Positions 23,337 through 31,359 of a stretch of DNA of 34,177 nucleotides are shown piece after piece. The translations under genes and the position numbers were made by a program. Below the pieces are notes generated by a model. It searched no databases, was not told the origin of the DNA, and worked only from the letters and a program-made list of their open reading frames with translations. Origin of the DNA: Oscillospiraceae bacterium (GTDB lineage Bacteria > Bacillota > Clostridia > Oscillospirales > Ruminococcaceae); NCBI GenBank assembly GCA_030523195.1, contig JAUNJC010000010.1:1-34177 (forward strand). Reading direction: 5' to 3'. Positions within the stretch are counted from its first letter, which is position 1. The number at the start of each line of letters is the position of its first letter.

Positions 23337-23375
23337 GGGAAAAACTCCTTTCAAATAATAATCAGATTGTTATTT

Positions 23376-23404
23376 ATTTTAACATAAATTTTGAAAAAAG
23401 TCAA
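23376..23404 (-). promoter_or_regulatory. Promoter of the zinc-ribbon gene
   Basis: On the minus strand TTGACT (23404-23399), a 17-base spacer and TAAAAT (23381-23376), 40 bases before the ATG. Confidence 0.65.
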
Positions 23405-23420
23405 ATGGACTTTTAAAAGA

Positions 23421-24425
23421 TTAGAAACGCTTTCCCGTTTCTTGTTTTTTAGCGTTTTGTGCTTTTAAAATACGGACATCCTGTCCAACAAAGCACAGAT
23501 TAAAATAGGTTGCAAAAATACGGGACGTGATTCGTTCTTCATATCGATGGGAAATTCCATTATAATCCAGATTTGTACTAATAATGGTTGGGAGAGAACG
23601 ATTCATACGGGTATTGATGAGATTATAGATAGTAGATTGATAAAAGGGAGAATCAAATTCAGTGCCGAGGTCGTCCAGAATGAGCAGGTCGCAGGTAAGT
23701 AGAAGCTCCATGGTATCGGTATCACTTTTGTCTCTGCCAAAGTGTTCTTGTTCAATACGTCTCAAAAAATTGATAACGGAGTCATAGAGGACACTATAGC
23801 CATGTTCCAGTACTACGGAGGCAATAGAGAGAGAAAGATGTGTTTTGCCACGCCCTGTTTTTCCAAACATGAGGATACTGGGGGATTTTTTGTTGAAATG
23901 CTGGGCATAGTCTTGACAGTAGTGTAAAATTTTCTGCATTGCCTGATAACAGTCAGAACCTTTTTCTGTTTTTTGTCCCCTGTAATATTCAAGGGAAAAT
24001 GTTTCAAAACGGCAGAGTTGTATCTGTGCCGTTTGGTTTAATTCTTTTGCTGCCAAATTTCCTGCGAGTGTCAGGAGACAGCTGCAATAAGTACCATTTG
24101 CATAGCCTGTATCGTTGCAGCAGGGACACTGATAGATAATGTCCAGATAGGTTTCTGGATAGCCATGCAGGACGAGCAATTGCCGAATCATAGTTTGTCC
24201 TTGTTGATTTTGCAAAGCAAGTCGTTTTGTGCGTTCCTCTACATTTTCACCAGATCGAATAATTTGCATTAGTTCTTGACTGGTGTGAAAAAGCTGCCGA
24301 TTGATTTCTATAATTTCTGGAATCGTTTGTTCGACTTCTTGTAAATGCTGCTCTTGTGTTGTACGAGCATCATTTCGTTTGGCAGAAAGAATAGACAAAG
24401 CCTCTTTTAAATGCTGTTCTTTCAT
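23421..24425 (-). CDS. DnaI/DnaC-like AAA+ helicase loader
   Basis: A 334-residue primosomal ATPase. A coiled-coil-prone N-terminus (1-80) is followed by a zinc-binding knot (C100-x-C102-C103 and C114-x-C116) as in B. subtilis DnaI, then an AAA+ domain with Walker A G188-K-T-G-R-G-K-T195, Walker B L-L-I-L-D-D-L-G, and an S-T-N-L sensor 1; S-R-I-F is the expected arginine-finger region. It loads DnaB onto DNA with DnaD-type partners. It lies 14 bases after the DnaD gene, with AAGGAGG in between. The C-terminus is basic. The name dnaI is likely but the clade often bears only a generic annotation. Confidence 0.85.
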   Translation of the reverse strand: MKEQHLKEALSILSAKRNDARTTQEQHLQEVEQTIPEIIEINRQLFHTSQELMQIIRSGENVEERTKRLALQNQQGQTMIRQLLVLHGYPETYLDIIYQCPCCNDTGYANGTYCSCLLTLAGNLAAKELNQTAQIQLCRFETFSLEYYRGQKTEKGSDCYQAMQKILHYCQDYAQHFNKKSPSILMFGKTGRGKTHLSLSIASVVLEHGYSVLYDSVINFLRRIEQEHFGRDKSDTDTMELLLTCDLLILDDLGTEFDSPFYQSTIYNLINTRMNRSLPTIISTNLDYNGISHRYEERITSRIFATYFNLCFVGQDVRILKAQNAKKQETGKRF

Positions 24426-24439
24426 ACGGCTCCTCCTTG

Positions 24440-25438
24440 TTATTCATCAAGATTATAGATTAAAGAACGATAGGCTTCTGCATTTTCACTGATGGGGATT
24501 TCTTTCTTTTTCTGTTTGCGGGTACGAATCGTTTCCGGCGGTTTATCGTTGGTATCTACATCGGTACGTGTTTGATAACCGGCTTTTGTCCAGTCATCCA
24601 GAATCCGCTGCATATAGGGAAAGGAGAGTTTATCGGTCTGCTCCACGGTTTTTTCATATGCATAGCGAATCAAATCCATAGGGATTGCTTTTTGCTGCCA
24701 TGCTTCCATATAAGCCTGTTGTTTTTGTGTGGGATTGCGGTGCATTTCCAGCAGCTTCATAACTTGGTGTTGATAGCTGTGCCGCTGTTCCATTTCTTTA
24801 ATGGTATCCTGTGCTTGTTGTAAAGTGGTAATGCCTTGATTCCACCAGTCCGTTAAGATACGTTCTGCATAGGGAATACTGCTTTTTTGAATGGACTGGC
24901 AATAAGTAATCACCGTTAAAATGATATCGCTTGGAAATCTTAGGTAGTCATGCAGCCAAATCAAAGAACGTTGTTCCATGTGGTTGAGTGGTTTTCCGAA
25001 TTGCTGTTCTACCATGCGAAAGAGTGTCTGAAGAGATTCGGATGTTTGAATCATTTCTGCAATTTCTGTTGGCAGCAATTGCACATCTGCACTGGTACGG
25101 GGTAAAGTGGCAATGGGTTGTGGTTCTTGTGGTTTGGATTCTGTTTTTGGTGCAGGGGTAGAAGCAAGTTGGTTGCTTATTTGTTCTACTGGCGGCTGTG
25201 TGGAGATGGCAGAAAATAGATCCGTTTGCTGCCAGAAGAGAATGGCTTCCTCCACTAATTCTGGCAAACAGCCAATTTTTTTTCCGATCACATCGAAATC
25301 TATCTCATCTGGACAATGCCGCAGCAGATAGAGCAGAACTTTTAACTGGGAGGGGGTTGCGATTTTTAAATATTGATCTACAACAGCAGTGGGTACACTG
25401 AACAGGGTACGCCATGCAGGATTTTGAATGGTAAGCAA
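24440..25438 (-). CDS. DnaD-domain primosomal protein
   Basis: A 332-residue protein with an N-terminal winged-helix-like DDBH1 part (V-D-Q-Y-L-K-I-A-T-P-S-Q-L-K-V-L-L-Y-L-L) and two DDBH2/DnaD-type helical repeats (about 135-210 and 235-290, each ending in Y-x-x-R-I-L-x-D-W). A low-complexity P/Q/T linker joins them. The frame is open to an ATG at 25510, but the promoter predicts transcription from near 25507, and AAAGGAG is 10 bases before TTG 25438, so TTG is taken as the start. It remodels DNA and brings in the DnaI-like loader encoded next in the same operon. Confidence 0.85.
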   Translation of the reverse strand: MLTIQNPAWRTLFSVPTAVVDQYLKIATPSQLKVLLYLLRHCPDEIDFDVIGKKIGCLPELVEEAILFWQQTDLFSAISTQPPVEQISNQLASTPAPKTESKPQEPQPIATLPRTSADVQLLPTEIAEMIQTSESLQTLFRMVEQQFGKPLNHMEQRSLIWLHDYLRFPSDIILTVITYCQSIQKSSIPYAERILTDWWNQGITTLQQAQDTIKEMEQRHSYQHQVMKLLEMHRNPTQKQQAYMEAWQQKAIPMDLIRYAYEKTVEQTDKLSFPYMQRILDDWTKAGYQTRTDVDTNDKPPETIRTRKQKKKEIPISENAEAYRSLIYNLDE

Positions 25439-25512
25439 GGGTGTATCACTCCTTTCTATATCACGTATTTCCAGATGGATCATTTCAAATTTTAAAGTGA
25501 AAGTGTACATTT

Positions 25513-25541
25513 ATTATACCATACTATTTTGTATTTGTCAC
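25513..25541 (-). promoter_or_regulatory. Promoter of the dnaD-dnaI-like operon
   Basis: On the minus strand GTGACA (25541-25536), a 17-base spacer and TATAAT (25518-25513). The predicted start near 25507 rules out the upstream ATG at 25510 for the first gene. Confidence 0.7.
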
Positions 25542-25587
25542 GCCTGAAATGTATGGAGAAAATCGTTTTGATTAGAAAATGAGTAAA

Positions 25588-25620
25588 TAAAAAACACCTT
25601 TGCAAAATGCAAAGGTGTTT
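25588..25620 (-). terminator. Terminator of tRNA-Leu
   Basis: AACACCTTTGCA and TGCAAAGGTGTT form a 12-base-pair stem with a short A/T loop and a T-tract on the minus strand. It starts immediately at the 3' end of the tRNA. Confidence 0.85.
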
Positions 25621-25705
25621 GGTGCCGATGGTGGGACTTGAACCCACACGTAGTTGCCTACAACAGATTTTGAGTCTGCCTCGTCTGCCATTCCGACACA
25701 TCGGC
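25620..25705 (-). tRNA. tRNA-Leu(CAA)
   Basis: On the minus strand, GCCGATG/CATCGGC forms the acceptor stem, a long variable arm marks a class II tRNA, GGTTCAAGTCC gives the T arm, and the anticodon loop C-T-C-A-A-A-A reads CAA (Leu, UUG codons). The discriminator is A and CCA is encoded (25622-25620). Confidence 0.95.
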
Positions 25706-25718
25706 TTATTACCTTATT

Positions 25719-25747
25719 AGTATAACATAGTTTTTTTGATTTGTCAA
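25719..25747 (-). promoter_or_regulatory. Promoter of tRNA-Leu
   Basis: On the minus strand a perfect TTGACA (25747-25742), a 17-base spacer and TATACT (25724-25719), about 14 bases before the mature tRNA. Confidence 0.8.
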
Positions 25748-25797
25748 GTGCTTTTTTGAATCTTTTTCAATTTTTTTGCGGATTACAATTTTAAGAT

Positions 25798-25823
25798 AAA
25801 AAAACGCTTGATCAATCAAGCGA
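25798..25823 (-). terminator. Terminator of tRNA-Arg
   Basis: CGCTTGAT and ATCAAGCG form an 8-base-pair stem (25805-25822) with a T-run of seven on the minus strand, 9 bases after the tRNA. Confidence 0.85.
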
Positions 25824-25831
25824 TAAAGTTG

Positions 25832-25908
25832 TGGCGTGCCTAGAGGGATTCGAACCCCCGACCTACTGGTTCGTAGCCAGTCACTCTATCCAGCTGAGCT
25901 ATAGGCAC
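25832..25908 (-). tRNA. tRNA-Arg(ACG)
   Basis: On the minus strand, GTGCCTA/TAGGCAC forms the acceptor stem, AGCTCAGCTGGATAGAG the D arm, GGGTTCGAATCC the T arm, and the anticodon stem-loop ACTGG-CTACGAA-CCAGT reads ACG (Arg, CGN codons through A34 to I34 editing). CCA is encoded (25834-25832). Confidence 0.96.
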
Positions 25909-25930
25909 ATCGTATCTCACAACGTTATTT

Positions 25931-25959
25931 ATTATATCACACCTTTTTGGATTTGTCAA
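25931..25959 (-). promoter_or_regulatory. Promoter of tRNA-Arg
   Basis: On the minus strand TTGACA (25959-25954), a 17-base spacer and TATAAT (25936-25931): a full-consensus promoter. Confidence 0.85.
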
Positions 25960-25984
25960 GGGTTTTTTCAAAAAAAATTGCAGA

Positions 25985-26032
25985 AAATAAAAAAAAAGTT
26001 GCCCATGCACCTTGGACAACTTTTTTTACTTG
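25985..26032. terminator. Terminator of the AbrB-family gene
   Basis: AAAAGTTG and CAACTTTT enclose an inner CCA/TGG pair, with A- and T-runs on both sides. The stem ends 2-3 bases before the stop codon at 26035. Confidence 0.75.
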
Positions 26033-26034
26033 AC

Positions 26035-26280
26035 TTAGAGGTAATCCTTAATCAGTTTCACACAAGAACGGCAGACTTTTTTATCATTAAAATCAATCAG
26101 GTCTTCCGTTTTATTACACAGTGCACAGGAACTCTGTGCCTTTTGAATGATGATTTTGGTGCCTTCTGTATAAATTTGCAGGTAATCATTGCAATCAATT
26201 TGCAGCTGTCGTCTTAGTTCTTTCGGGAGAACGAAGCGACCGAGGCTGTCAACCCGACGCATAATGCCAGAATCTTTCAT
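26035..26280 (-). CDS. AbrB/SpoVT-family transition-state regulator with C-terminal Cys pairs
   Basis: An 81-residue DNA-binding protein. The N-terminal swapped-hairpin AbrB domain is clear: G-I-M-R-R-V-D-S-L-G-R-F-V-L-P-K-E-L-R-R near residues 5-24, followed by an L-Q-I-Y-T-E-G-T-K-I-I-I strand. The C-terminus carries C-A-L-C and, about 20 residues later, C-R-S-C, a likely zinc knuckle seen in many clostridial members. Family members repress stationary-phase or sporulation genes; targets are unknown here. The ATG at 26280 has AAGGAGG upstream, and the frame open to 26340 overlaps the promoter, so the longer version is rejected. Single-gene unit with promoter and terminator. Confidence 0.92.
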   Translation of the reverse strand: MKDSGIMRRVDSLGRFVLPKELRRQLQIDCNDYLQIYTEGTKIIIQKAQSSCALCNKTEDLIDFNDKKVCRSCVKLIKDYL

Positions 26281-26311
26281 GATATAACCTCCTTTTCCAT
26301 TAGATAAATCC

Positions 26312-26340
26312 ATTATACAAAAAATTGGTACCGGTGTCAA
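26312..26340 (-). promoter_or_regulatory. Promoter of the AbrB-family gene
   Basis: On the minus strand TTGACA (26340-26335), a 17-base spacer containing the CCGGTACC block, and TATAAT (26317-26312). The start is about 25 bases before the ATG. Confidence 0.82.
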
Positions 26341-26432
26341 CAGTAAAATTCTTACTTTTTAATTCCATCAAAAATAAATATGGAACTATAAAAAAAAATT
26401 ATAGATTGGAGAAAAAAATTTGAAAAAAGGGG

Positions 26433-26461
26433 TTGACAAACGGTTTTGTTTGTGCTATAAT
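26433..26461 (+). promoter_or_regulatory. Promoter of tRNA-Lys
   Basis: TTGACA (26433-26438), a 17-base spacer and TATAAT (26456-26461), about 16 bases before the mature tRNA. Confidence 0.88.
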
Positions 26462-26477
26462 GTAATAGTTGGTTGAT

Positions 26478-26553
26478 GAGATATTAGCTCAGTTGGCAGA
26501 GCATACGCCTTTTAAGCGTAGGGTCGAGGGTTCAAATCCCTCATATCTCACCA
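26478..26553 (+). tRNA. tRNA-Lys(TTT)
   Basis: GAGATAT/ATATCTC acceptor stem, TAGCTCAGTTGG D arm, GGGTTCAAATCCC T arm. The anticodon loop C-T-T-T-T-A-A reads TTT (Lys, AAR codons). CCA is encoded at 26551-26553. Confidence 0.96.
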
Positions 26554-26558
26554 GAGTA

Positions 26559-26595
26559 AAGCGGAAGAGATGAAATCATTTCTTCCGCTTTTTTT
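26559..26595 (+). terminator. Terminator of tRNA-Lys
   Basis: AAGCGGAAGA and TCTTCCGCTT form a 10-base-pair stem followed by a run of T, 6 bases after the tRNA. Confidence 0.9.
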
Positions 26596-26605
26596 GATCT
26601 CAAAG

Positions 26606-26652
26606 AAAAGAACACCGTTGCAGCAAGAGATAGTTGGAACGGTGTTCTTTTT
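26606..26652. terminator. Terminator of the DEAD-box helicase gene
   Basis: AAAAGAACACCGTT and AACGGTGTTCTTTT form a 14-base-pair stem with an 18-base loop. It ends about 10 bases before the helicase stop codon and can act in both directions. Confidence 0.8.
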
Positions 26653-26660
26653 TATATGGA

Positions 26661-28370
26661 TTAACCACGTCGTTTTTTGCGGTTATAGGTTCCAGTATGG
26701 TTTCTATTGTATTCTCGATTTTTCCGGAAGTTGCCGGAACGGGAATTTCCGTTGCGGGAGTTGGAATGATAGTTGTTGCTACGTTCTTCGTGCAGTTTTG
26801 CATGAACGGGATGACCATTGATTTTTCCGGTCTGCATGGCATCAATAATGGATGCCGATTCTGAAACGGGAACTTCTACGGTTGTATACTTATCATAAAT
26901 GTCAATTTTACCAAATTCTGAACCGGAGAGCCCCGTCGCCTCTACCAGAGCACCGAGGATAAAATTGGGTGCCATGCGTTCTTTTCGTCCCACATTAAAA
27001 TGTACTTTGACTGTTTGCATTCCATTGTGTCTTCCTTTTCGGATAGGTTTTGGAATGTCAAATGTCGGTAAATTTTTGGTAGTGGCGTGGATTTGTTCTT
27101 GTAACAGCAATGCCAGAAGGGTTTCCGCAGAAGTACCAGAGGAGAGGAGCTGCTCTGCCAACTGTACGGCTTCCGCAGAAGGAGTTACTTCGCTGCACTG
27201 TTCCTGTAAGCGTTGCTGTAGATTTTCTAAAGCTTCCTGTTTCATTTCAGAAGAAGTTGGAAGTGCGATTTCTTCAATTTTCGCTCTGGTATACTGGGAA
27301 ATGGCACGCAGTTCCAGTTCCTGTTTTCTGCCGCTGATGATGCTGTAAGCGGTACCTTCTTTTCCGGCTCGTCCAGTTCTGCCAATGCGGTGAATGTAGT
27401 ATTCATGATCTTGCGGCAGATCGTAGTTAAATACCACATCGATCCCTTTGACATCAATGCCTCTTGCTGCAACGTCTGTGGCAATCAGGATATTACAGCG
27501 GCCATTTTTAAAGTTGTTCATGACTTGCGTCCGCTGCATTTGTTTCATGTCACCATGCAGACCGATCGCAGCAAAGCCACGATTTTGCAAGGCCTCTGTT
27601 AATTCGTCTACCATTTTCTTGGTATTGCAAAAGATCATAGAAGAAACCGGTTTTTTCGCTGCCAGCAGCAAATGCAGTGCATCCGTTTTTCTTCCCATTG
27701 GTACATTGACCGTATATTGTGCAATGGCATCTACTGTTCGGTGCGGACTTTGAATCTGTACCATAACGGGGTCTTTCTGATATTGTTTGGTGATGGCGAG
27801 AATGGCAGGCGGCATGGTGGCAGAAAAGAGAACTGTTTGTCGATCTTCCGGTGTCTGTGCCAGAACTGCTTCAATATCTTCCCGAAATCCCATATTCAGC
27901 ATTTCGTCTGCCTCGTCCAGTACAATGGTACGCAGATGTTCTAGCTTCAGGGTACGGCGGCGAAGGTGGTCTAACACTCTGCCAGGGGTACCGACTACAA
28001 TATTTGCACCGTTTTTCAAGGCGTGGATCTGCCGTTCCATGCTGGCACCACCGTAAACAGCAACTGGTCTGATCCACTTTTTGAATTTTGCAAACTTTCC
28101 GATTTCCTCGCAAGCCTGCATGGCAAGTTCTCTGGTGGGGCAGAGAATCAAGGCATATACAAAGGGTTCTGCATCCTTTGCAATTTGTTCAATGATGGGA
28201 ATGCTAAATGCTGCCGTTTTGCCAGTACCGGTGTTTGATTTGCCGATGACATCCCGTCCCTCTAAGAGAAGAGGAATGGTTTTTGCCTGAATCTCGGTCA
28301 TATCTGTGAAGTTTTGATTTGCAATGGCTTGCAACATTTCTGCGGAGAGAGATGTGTTTTGAAATTGCAT
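26661..28370 (-). CDS. DEAD-box ATP-dependent RNA helicase with DbpA-type RNA-binding domain
   Basis: A 569-residue RNA helicase. The Q motif ends at Gln28, motif I is S45-N-T-G-T-G-K-T52, then P-T-R-E-L-A, T-P-G-R-V, the D-E-A-D box, S-A-T, and in domain 2 A-R-G-I-D and H-R-I-G-R-T-G-R. After a helical linker comes a DbpA RNA-binding domain (V-K-V-H-F-N-V-G-R, then K-I-D-I-Y-D-K-Y-T-T-V-E-V) and a basic Asn/Arg/Gly-rich tail. It probably remodels rRNA during 50S assembly or acts in cold adaptation and decay, like CsdA/CshA/DbpA relatives. Of the open frame to 28511, the first 47 codons overlap the upstream terminator, and AAAGGAA precedes the ATG at 28370. Confidence 0.93.
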   Translation of the reverse strand: MQFQNTSLSAEMLQAIANQNFTDMTEIQAKTIPLLLEGRDVIGKSNTGTGKTAAFSIPIIEQIAKDAEPFVYALILCPTRELAMQACEEIGKFAKFKKWIRPVAVYGGASMERQIHALKNGANIVVGTPGRVLDHLRRRTLKLEHLRTIVLDEADEMLNMGFREDIEAVLAQTPEDRQTVLFSATMPPAILAITKQYQKDPVMVQIQSPHRTVDAIAQYTVNVPMGRKTDALHLLLAAKKPVSSMIFCNTKKMVDELTEALQNRGFAAIGLHGDMKQMQRTQVMNNFKNGRCNILIATDVAARGIDVKGIDVVFNYDLPQDHEYYIHRIGRTGRAGKEGTAYSIISGRKQELELRAISQYTRAKIEEIALPTSSEMKQEALENLQQRLQEQCSEVTPSAEAVQLAEQLLSSGTSAETLLALLLQEQIHATTKNLPTFDIPKPIRKGRHNGMQTVKVHFNVGRKERMAPNFILGALVEATGLSGSEFGKIDIYDKYTTVEVPVSESASIIDAMQTGKINGHPVHAKLHEERSNNYHSNSRNGNSRSGNFRKNREYNRNHTGTYNRKKRRG

Positions 28371-28393
28371 GTTGATTCCTTTCTTTTGTATAA

Positions 28394-28434
28394 AATGGAA
28401 GCGTATTCGTAGAAGGTGCGAATACGCTTCCATT
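28394..28434 (-). terminator. Terminator between yebC and the DEAD-box helicase gene
   Basis: AATGGAAGCGTATTCG and CGAATACGCTTCCATT form a long perfect stem with an eight-base loop, followed on the minus strand by TTTTAT. It closes the rplU-to-yebC series. Confidence 0.85.
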
Positions 28435-28452
28435 CTGAACAGGGGTAAATTT

Positions 28453-29193
28453 TTATGCGTCTGCTTCTTCTGGCATGCTCCAGTTGTGATAAACATTTTG
28501 AACATCATCATTTTCTTCCAGATGTTCCAGCAGCAGATTCATCTTTTTAATCTGGTCTTCATCTGTCAATGTGGTATAGGTTGCAGGAATCTGTTCGACT
28601 TCTGCGGAAAGGATGTGATATCCCTTTTCTGTCAGACCATCTCGCAGCTGCGGCAGAACAGATGGATCGCAGCTGATTTCTACAACGTCCTCTTCTACAG
28701 CGAGGTCATCTGCATCAAATGCAAAACAATCTTCCATGACAGTATCTTCATCCAGACCGGTGTTTTCGAGTATTACCATGCCTTTTTCTGAGAACAGGAA
28801 TGAAACACAGCCGCTGGTACCGAGATTGCCGCCAAACTTATCGAAGTAGTGGCGAATGTCGCCAGCAGTTCGATTTTTATTATCCGTCAGGCATTCTACA
28901 ATGACAGCTACACCGTTTGGACCATATCCCTCATAGACGATAGATTCATAGTTGTTTTTATCACCGCCGCCAGCAGCTTTTTTAATGACACGGTCAATAT
29001 TGTCGTTTGGGACATTATTTGCTTTTGCCTTTGCGATTAAGTCTCGCAGTTTAGAGTTGCTGTTTGGGTCAGCACCGCCTTCCTTGACGCAGACTGTAAT
29101 TTCTCGTCCGATTTTGGTAAAGATTTTTGCCTTTGCCGCATCGGTTGCTTCTTTTTTTCGTTTGATATTATTCCATTTTGAATGTCCGGACAT
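28453..29193 (-). CDS. YebC/PmpR-family regulator or translation factor
   Basis: A 246-residue protein that opens with the diagnostic S-G-H-S-K-W-N-N-I-K-R-K-K, followed by A-K-I-F-T-K-I-G-R-E-I and the V-Y-E-G-Y-G-P-N-G-V-A-V segment. The length is typical. Family members were first described as DNA-binding regulators (PmpR); more recent work links YebC-type proteins to ribosome stalling relief, so its molecular role is not settled. It follows mrnC after 9 bases, with its ribosome site inside the mrnC end, in an operon with ribosomal and GTPase genes, which leans toward a translation role. Confidence 0.95.
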   Translation of the reverse strand: MSGHSKWNNIKRKKEATDAAKAKIFTKIGREITVCVKEGGADPNSNSKLRDLIAKAKANNVPNDNIDRVIKKAAGGGDKNNYESIVYEGYGPNGVAVIVECLTDNKNRTAGDIRHYFDKFGGNLGTSGCVSFLFSEKGMVILENTGLDEDTVMEDCFAFDADDLAVEEDVVEISCDPSVLPQLRDGLTEKGYHILSAEVEQIPATYTTLTDEDQIKKMNLLLEHLEENDDVQNVYHNWSMPEEADA

Positions 29194-29202
29194 GGTGTAA
29201 AT

Positions 29203-29631
29203 TCATCCTTTCGATTGATTTTCTGGCACAGCAGAGACAATCGTTTGATATTCTGTCGTCTGCTGAATTTGTTTCATCAATGCCTCCAACCGTTGGGTTG
29301 CACCGATTAAATATAAATATCCAAATACCGCTTCTAATCCAGTGGCATAGCGGTAATCGGTTTGATGGATATGCTTAGGAGCTGCATTTCGTCCTCTTAA
29401 AAAGACAGCATGTTCTGCTTCTGTGAGGAGGGGCAGTAAATACCGCATCATGGCTGCCTGAAAGCTGGCACAAACCAGTGAGACTTTTTTTTGATGCAGA
29501 GTGGCTGACGGCTGGTTTGCCAGCCGCACCAGCTGTTCCCGAATCAGGGTATCAAAAATACTGTCACCCAAAAAAGCAAGGGTCAGAGGACTATATTGTT
29601 TTGCATCATGCGGTGTCAGCGGTGTTTGCAT
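29203..29631 (-). CDS. mrnC: Mini-ribonuclease 3
   Basis: A 142-residue RNase III-like catalytic domain without a dsRNA-binding domain. The RNase III signature is reduced to L-A-F-L-G-D23-S-I-F-D-T-L-I-R, and the second acidic helix reads Y-A-T-G-L-E-A-V-F-G-Y-L-Y-L. The length matches Mini-III of B. subtilis, which matures both ends of 23S rRNA with help from L3. The ATG at 29631 is preceded by AAAGGA. It sits between obgE and yebC, with 23- and 9-base gaps, in a ribosome biogenesis operon. Confidence 0.93.
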   Translation of the reverse strand: MQTPLTPHDAKQYSPLTLAFLGDSIFDTLIREQLVRLANQPSATLHQKKVSLVCASFQAAMMRYLLPLLTEAEHAVFLRGRNAAPKHIHQTDYRYATGLEAVFGYLYLIGATQRLEALMKQIQQTTEYQTIVSAVPENQSKG

Positions 29632-29654
29632 GCCATTGCATCCTTTCCAGTGCG

Positions 29655-30932
29655 TTAAAACACGAAATCAAATTCAAATCCATAGAGGTTAACCGTGTCA
29701 CCCTCCTGAATGCCCATTTCTTCCAGTTTGTCAATGATTCCGCTGCTGCGAAGCACTTTCTGAAAATATTGCAGGGAAGAATAGTCTTCCAGATTGACGG
29801 TTCGCAGAATGGGTTCCAGAAATTTGGCATCCACATAATAGATACCGTCTTCCACTTCTATTTCAAAACTGTTTTTTTCTGCCGCTGCTGTCAATTCTTC
29901 TTCTGTGAGTGGTTCCGGTTCATATTGCAGAATTGGCGGCAATTCTGTCAGTTTGGAGCTGACAGACTGCATCAGTTCTTTGGTTCCTTGCGTAGTAGCA
30001 GCGGAGATGCAGTAGAAGGGAAGTCCTTTTTCTGTTTCGATATAGTGTCGGAATGCTGCAATCTGTTCTTCTGTTGCCATATCGCATTTATTGGCAGCCA
30101 CAATCTGTGGACGTGCAGCCAGATCAGCATTGAATCGTTCTAGTTCCTGTTGGATAGTTTCATAGTCAGCAATCGGATCTCTGCCCTCAGAGCCGGAAAC
30201 ATCCACAATGTGCAGAATCAGTCGGCAGCGTTCCACATGCCGCAGAAAAGCATGTCCCAGTCCGATGCCATCGCTGGCACCTTCGATTAATCCTGGAATA
30301 TCTGCCATTACAAAGGAAGATTCTGCATTGACTTTTACTACACCTAATACAGGGGTTAATGTGGTGAAATGATAATTTGCAATTTTCGGTTTTGCTGCAC
30401 TAACAACAGAGATTAGCGTAGATTTTCCGACATTTGGATAGCCGACTAGCCCAACATCTGCTAACAATTTCAATTCCAGAATGACGTCAAATTCCTCACC
30501 CGGAAAGCCAGGCTTTGCAAAACGGGGAATTTGTCTGGTGGAAGTGGCAAAATTACAGTTGCCCCTGCCCCCATTGCCGCCTTTTGCTAAAATTTGTGGT
30601 TCATCTGTGGAGAGGTCTGCCATAATTCTGCCATTTTGGGCGTTGCGAATGATTGTGCCACGTGGTACCTTGATGATCAGATCGGGTGCACTTTTTCCGG
30701 TGCAGCGTTTAGAGCCACCGTTTTCGCCACGCTGTGCGACATATTTTTTATGATAACGAAAATCCAGCAGGGTGGAGAGATTGGTATCCACCTGAAAGAC
30801 GATATTTCCGCCTTTTCCGCCATTACCGCCGTCTGGACCGCCGGCAGCGACATATTTTTCTCTGTGAAAGGAGACAGCACCGTCACCGCCGTCTCCAGCT
30901 TTGATATAAATTTTTACTTTATCAACAAACAT
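29655..30932 (-). CDS. obgE: GTPase Obg (CgtA)
   Basis: A 425-residue ribosome-associated GTPase. The Gly-rich Obg fold fills about residues 1-158 (K-A-G-D-G-G-D-G-A-V-S-F and G-G-P-D-G-G-N-G-G-K-G-G), the G domain has G1 G164-Y-P-N-V-G-K-S171, D-I-P-G-L-I-E-G-A as G3 and N-K-C-D as G4, and a C-terminal OCT domain of about 90 residues ends in F-D-F-V-F. Obg binds the 50S subunit late in assembly and responds to GTP and ppGpp. GAGG precedes the ATG. An intrinsic terminator separates it from rpmA, so it may be expressed below the ribosomal proteins. Confidence 0.97.
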   Translation of the reverse strand: MFVDKVKIYIKAGDGGDGAVSFHREKYVAAGGPDGGNGGKGGNIVFQVDTNLSTLLDFRYHKKYVAQRGENGGSKRCTGKSAPDLIIKVPRGTIIRNAQNGRIMADLSTDEPQILAKGGNGGRGNCNFATSTRQIPRFAKPGFPGEEFDVILELKLLADVGLVGYPNVGKSTLISVVSAAKPKIANYHFTTLTPVLGVVKVNAESSFVMADIPGLIEGASDGIGLGHAFLRHVERCRLILHIVDVSGSEGRDPIADYETIQQELERFNADLAARPQIVAANKCDMATEEQIAAFRHYIETEKGLPFYCISAATTQGTKELMQSVSSKLTELPPILQYEPEPLTEEELTAAAEKNSFEIEVEDGIYYVDAKFLEPILRTVNLEDYSSLQYFQKVLRSSGIIDKLEEMGIQEGDTVNLYGFEFDFVF

Positions 30933-30981
30933 AGCAACCTCATATCTCTCTGTGGTTCAGGGTGGATGGGAAATGAAAAGA

Positions 30982-31007
30982 AAATCCCAAGCGAATGGCT
31001 CGGGATT
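30982..31007 (-). terminator. Terminator or attenuator between rpmA and obgE
   Basis: On the minus strand AAATCCCGAGC pairs with GCTTGGGATTT (one G-U) around a four- to five-base loop, followed by TTCTTTTC. The distance to the obgE ATG is about 50 bases. Confidence 0.65.
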
Positions 31008-31030
31008 TCTGTCAGATGCTATGAAAAAGC

Positions 31031-31312
31031 TTATTCAGCAGTGTAAACGCTAACCTTCTTCCGGTCACGTCCCCAACGCTCAAATTTTACCGTACCGTCT
31101 ACCATTGCAAACAGGGTATCGTCAGAACCGATGCCAACACCGGTACCCGGGTGAATATGAGTTCCTCTCTGACGAACGAGGATGTTTCCAGCCTTTACGA
31201 ACTGACCATCTGCCCGCTTAACGCCCAGCCGTTTGGATTCGGAATCACGGCCGTTTTTAGTAGAACCAGAACCTTTTTTATGTGCAAAGAATTGCATACT
31301 AATCTTCAACAT
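31031..31312 (-). CDS. rpmA: 50S ribosomal protein L27, with cleavable N-terminal extension
   Basis: A 93-residue L27 precursor. It begins [14 protein letters not shown], the Firmicutes-type extension that Prp removes after F9, exposing the A-H-K-K-G-S-G-S tail needed near the peptidyl-transferase centre. The L27 core follows ([25 protein letters not shown]). The gene for the matching protease lies 47 bases upstream in the same operon. Start placement at 31312 is supported by the conserved extension and a GGAGG-like site. Confidence 0.97.
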   Translation of the reverse strand: MLKISMQFFAHKKGSGSTKNGRDSESKRLGVKRADGQFVKAGNILVRQRGTHIHPGTGVGIGSDDTLFAMVDGTVKFERWGRDRKKVSVYTAE

Positions 31313-31359
31313 GGTTAATTACACCTCCGTGTGTTTCAGTTTCAGTTGCCCGCAAAAAA

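Noticed and set aside
25742-26034. CRISPR array or phage attachment site around the tRNA genes
   Set aside because: The repeated TTGACA/TATAAT and hairpin-T-run patterns are promoters and terminators of single tRNA units; no regular repeats, integrase or duplicated tRNA ends are present.
28371-28511. 47-residue N-terminal extension of the DEAD-box helicase
   Set aside because: It spans the yebC terminator and the end of yebC; the conserved helicase begins at 28370 after AAAGGAA.
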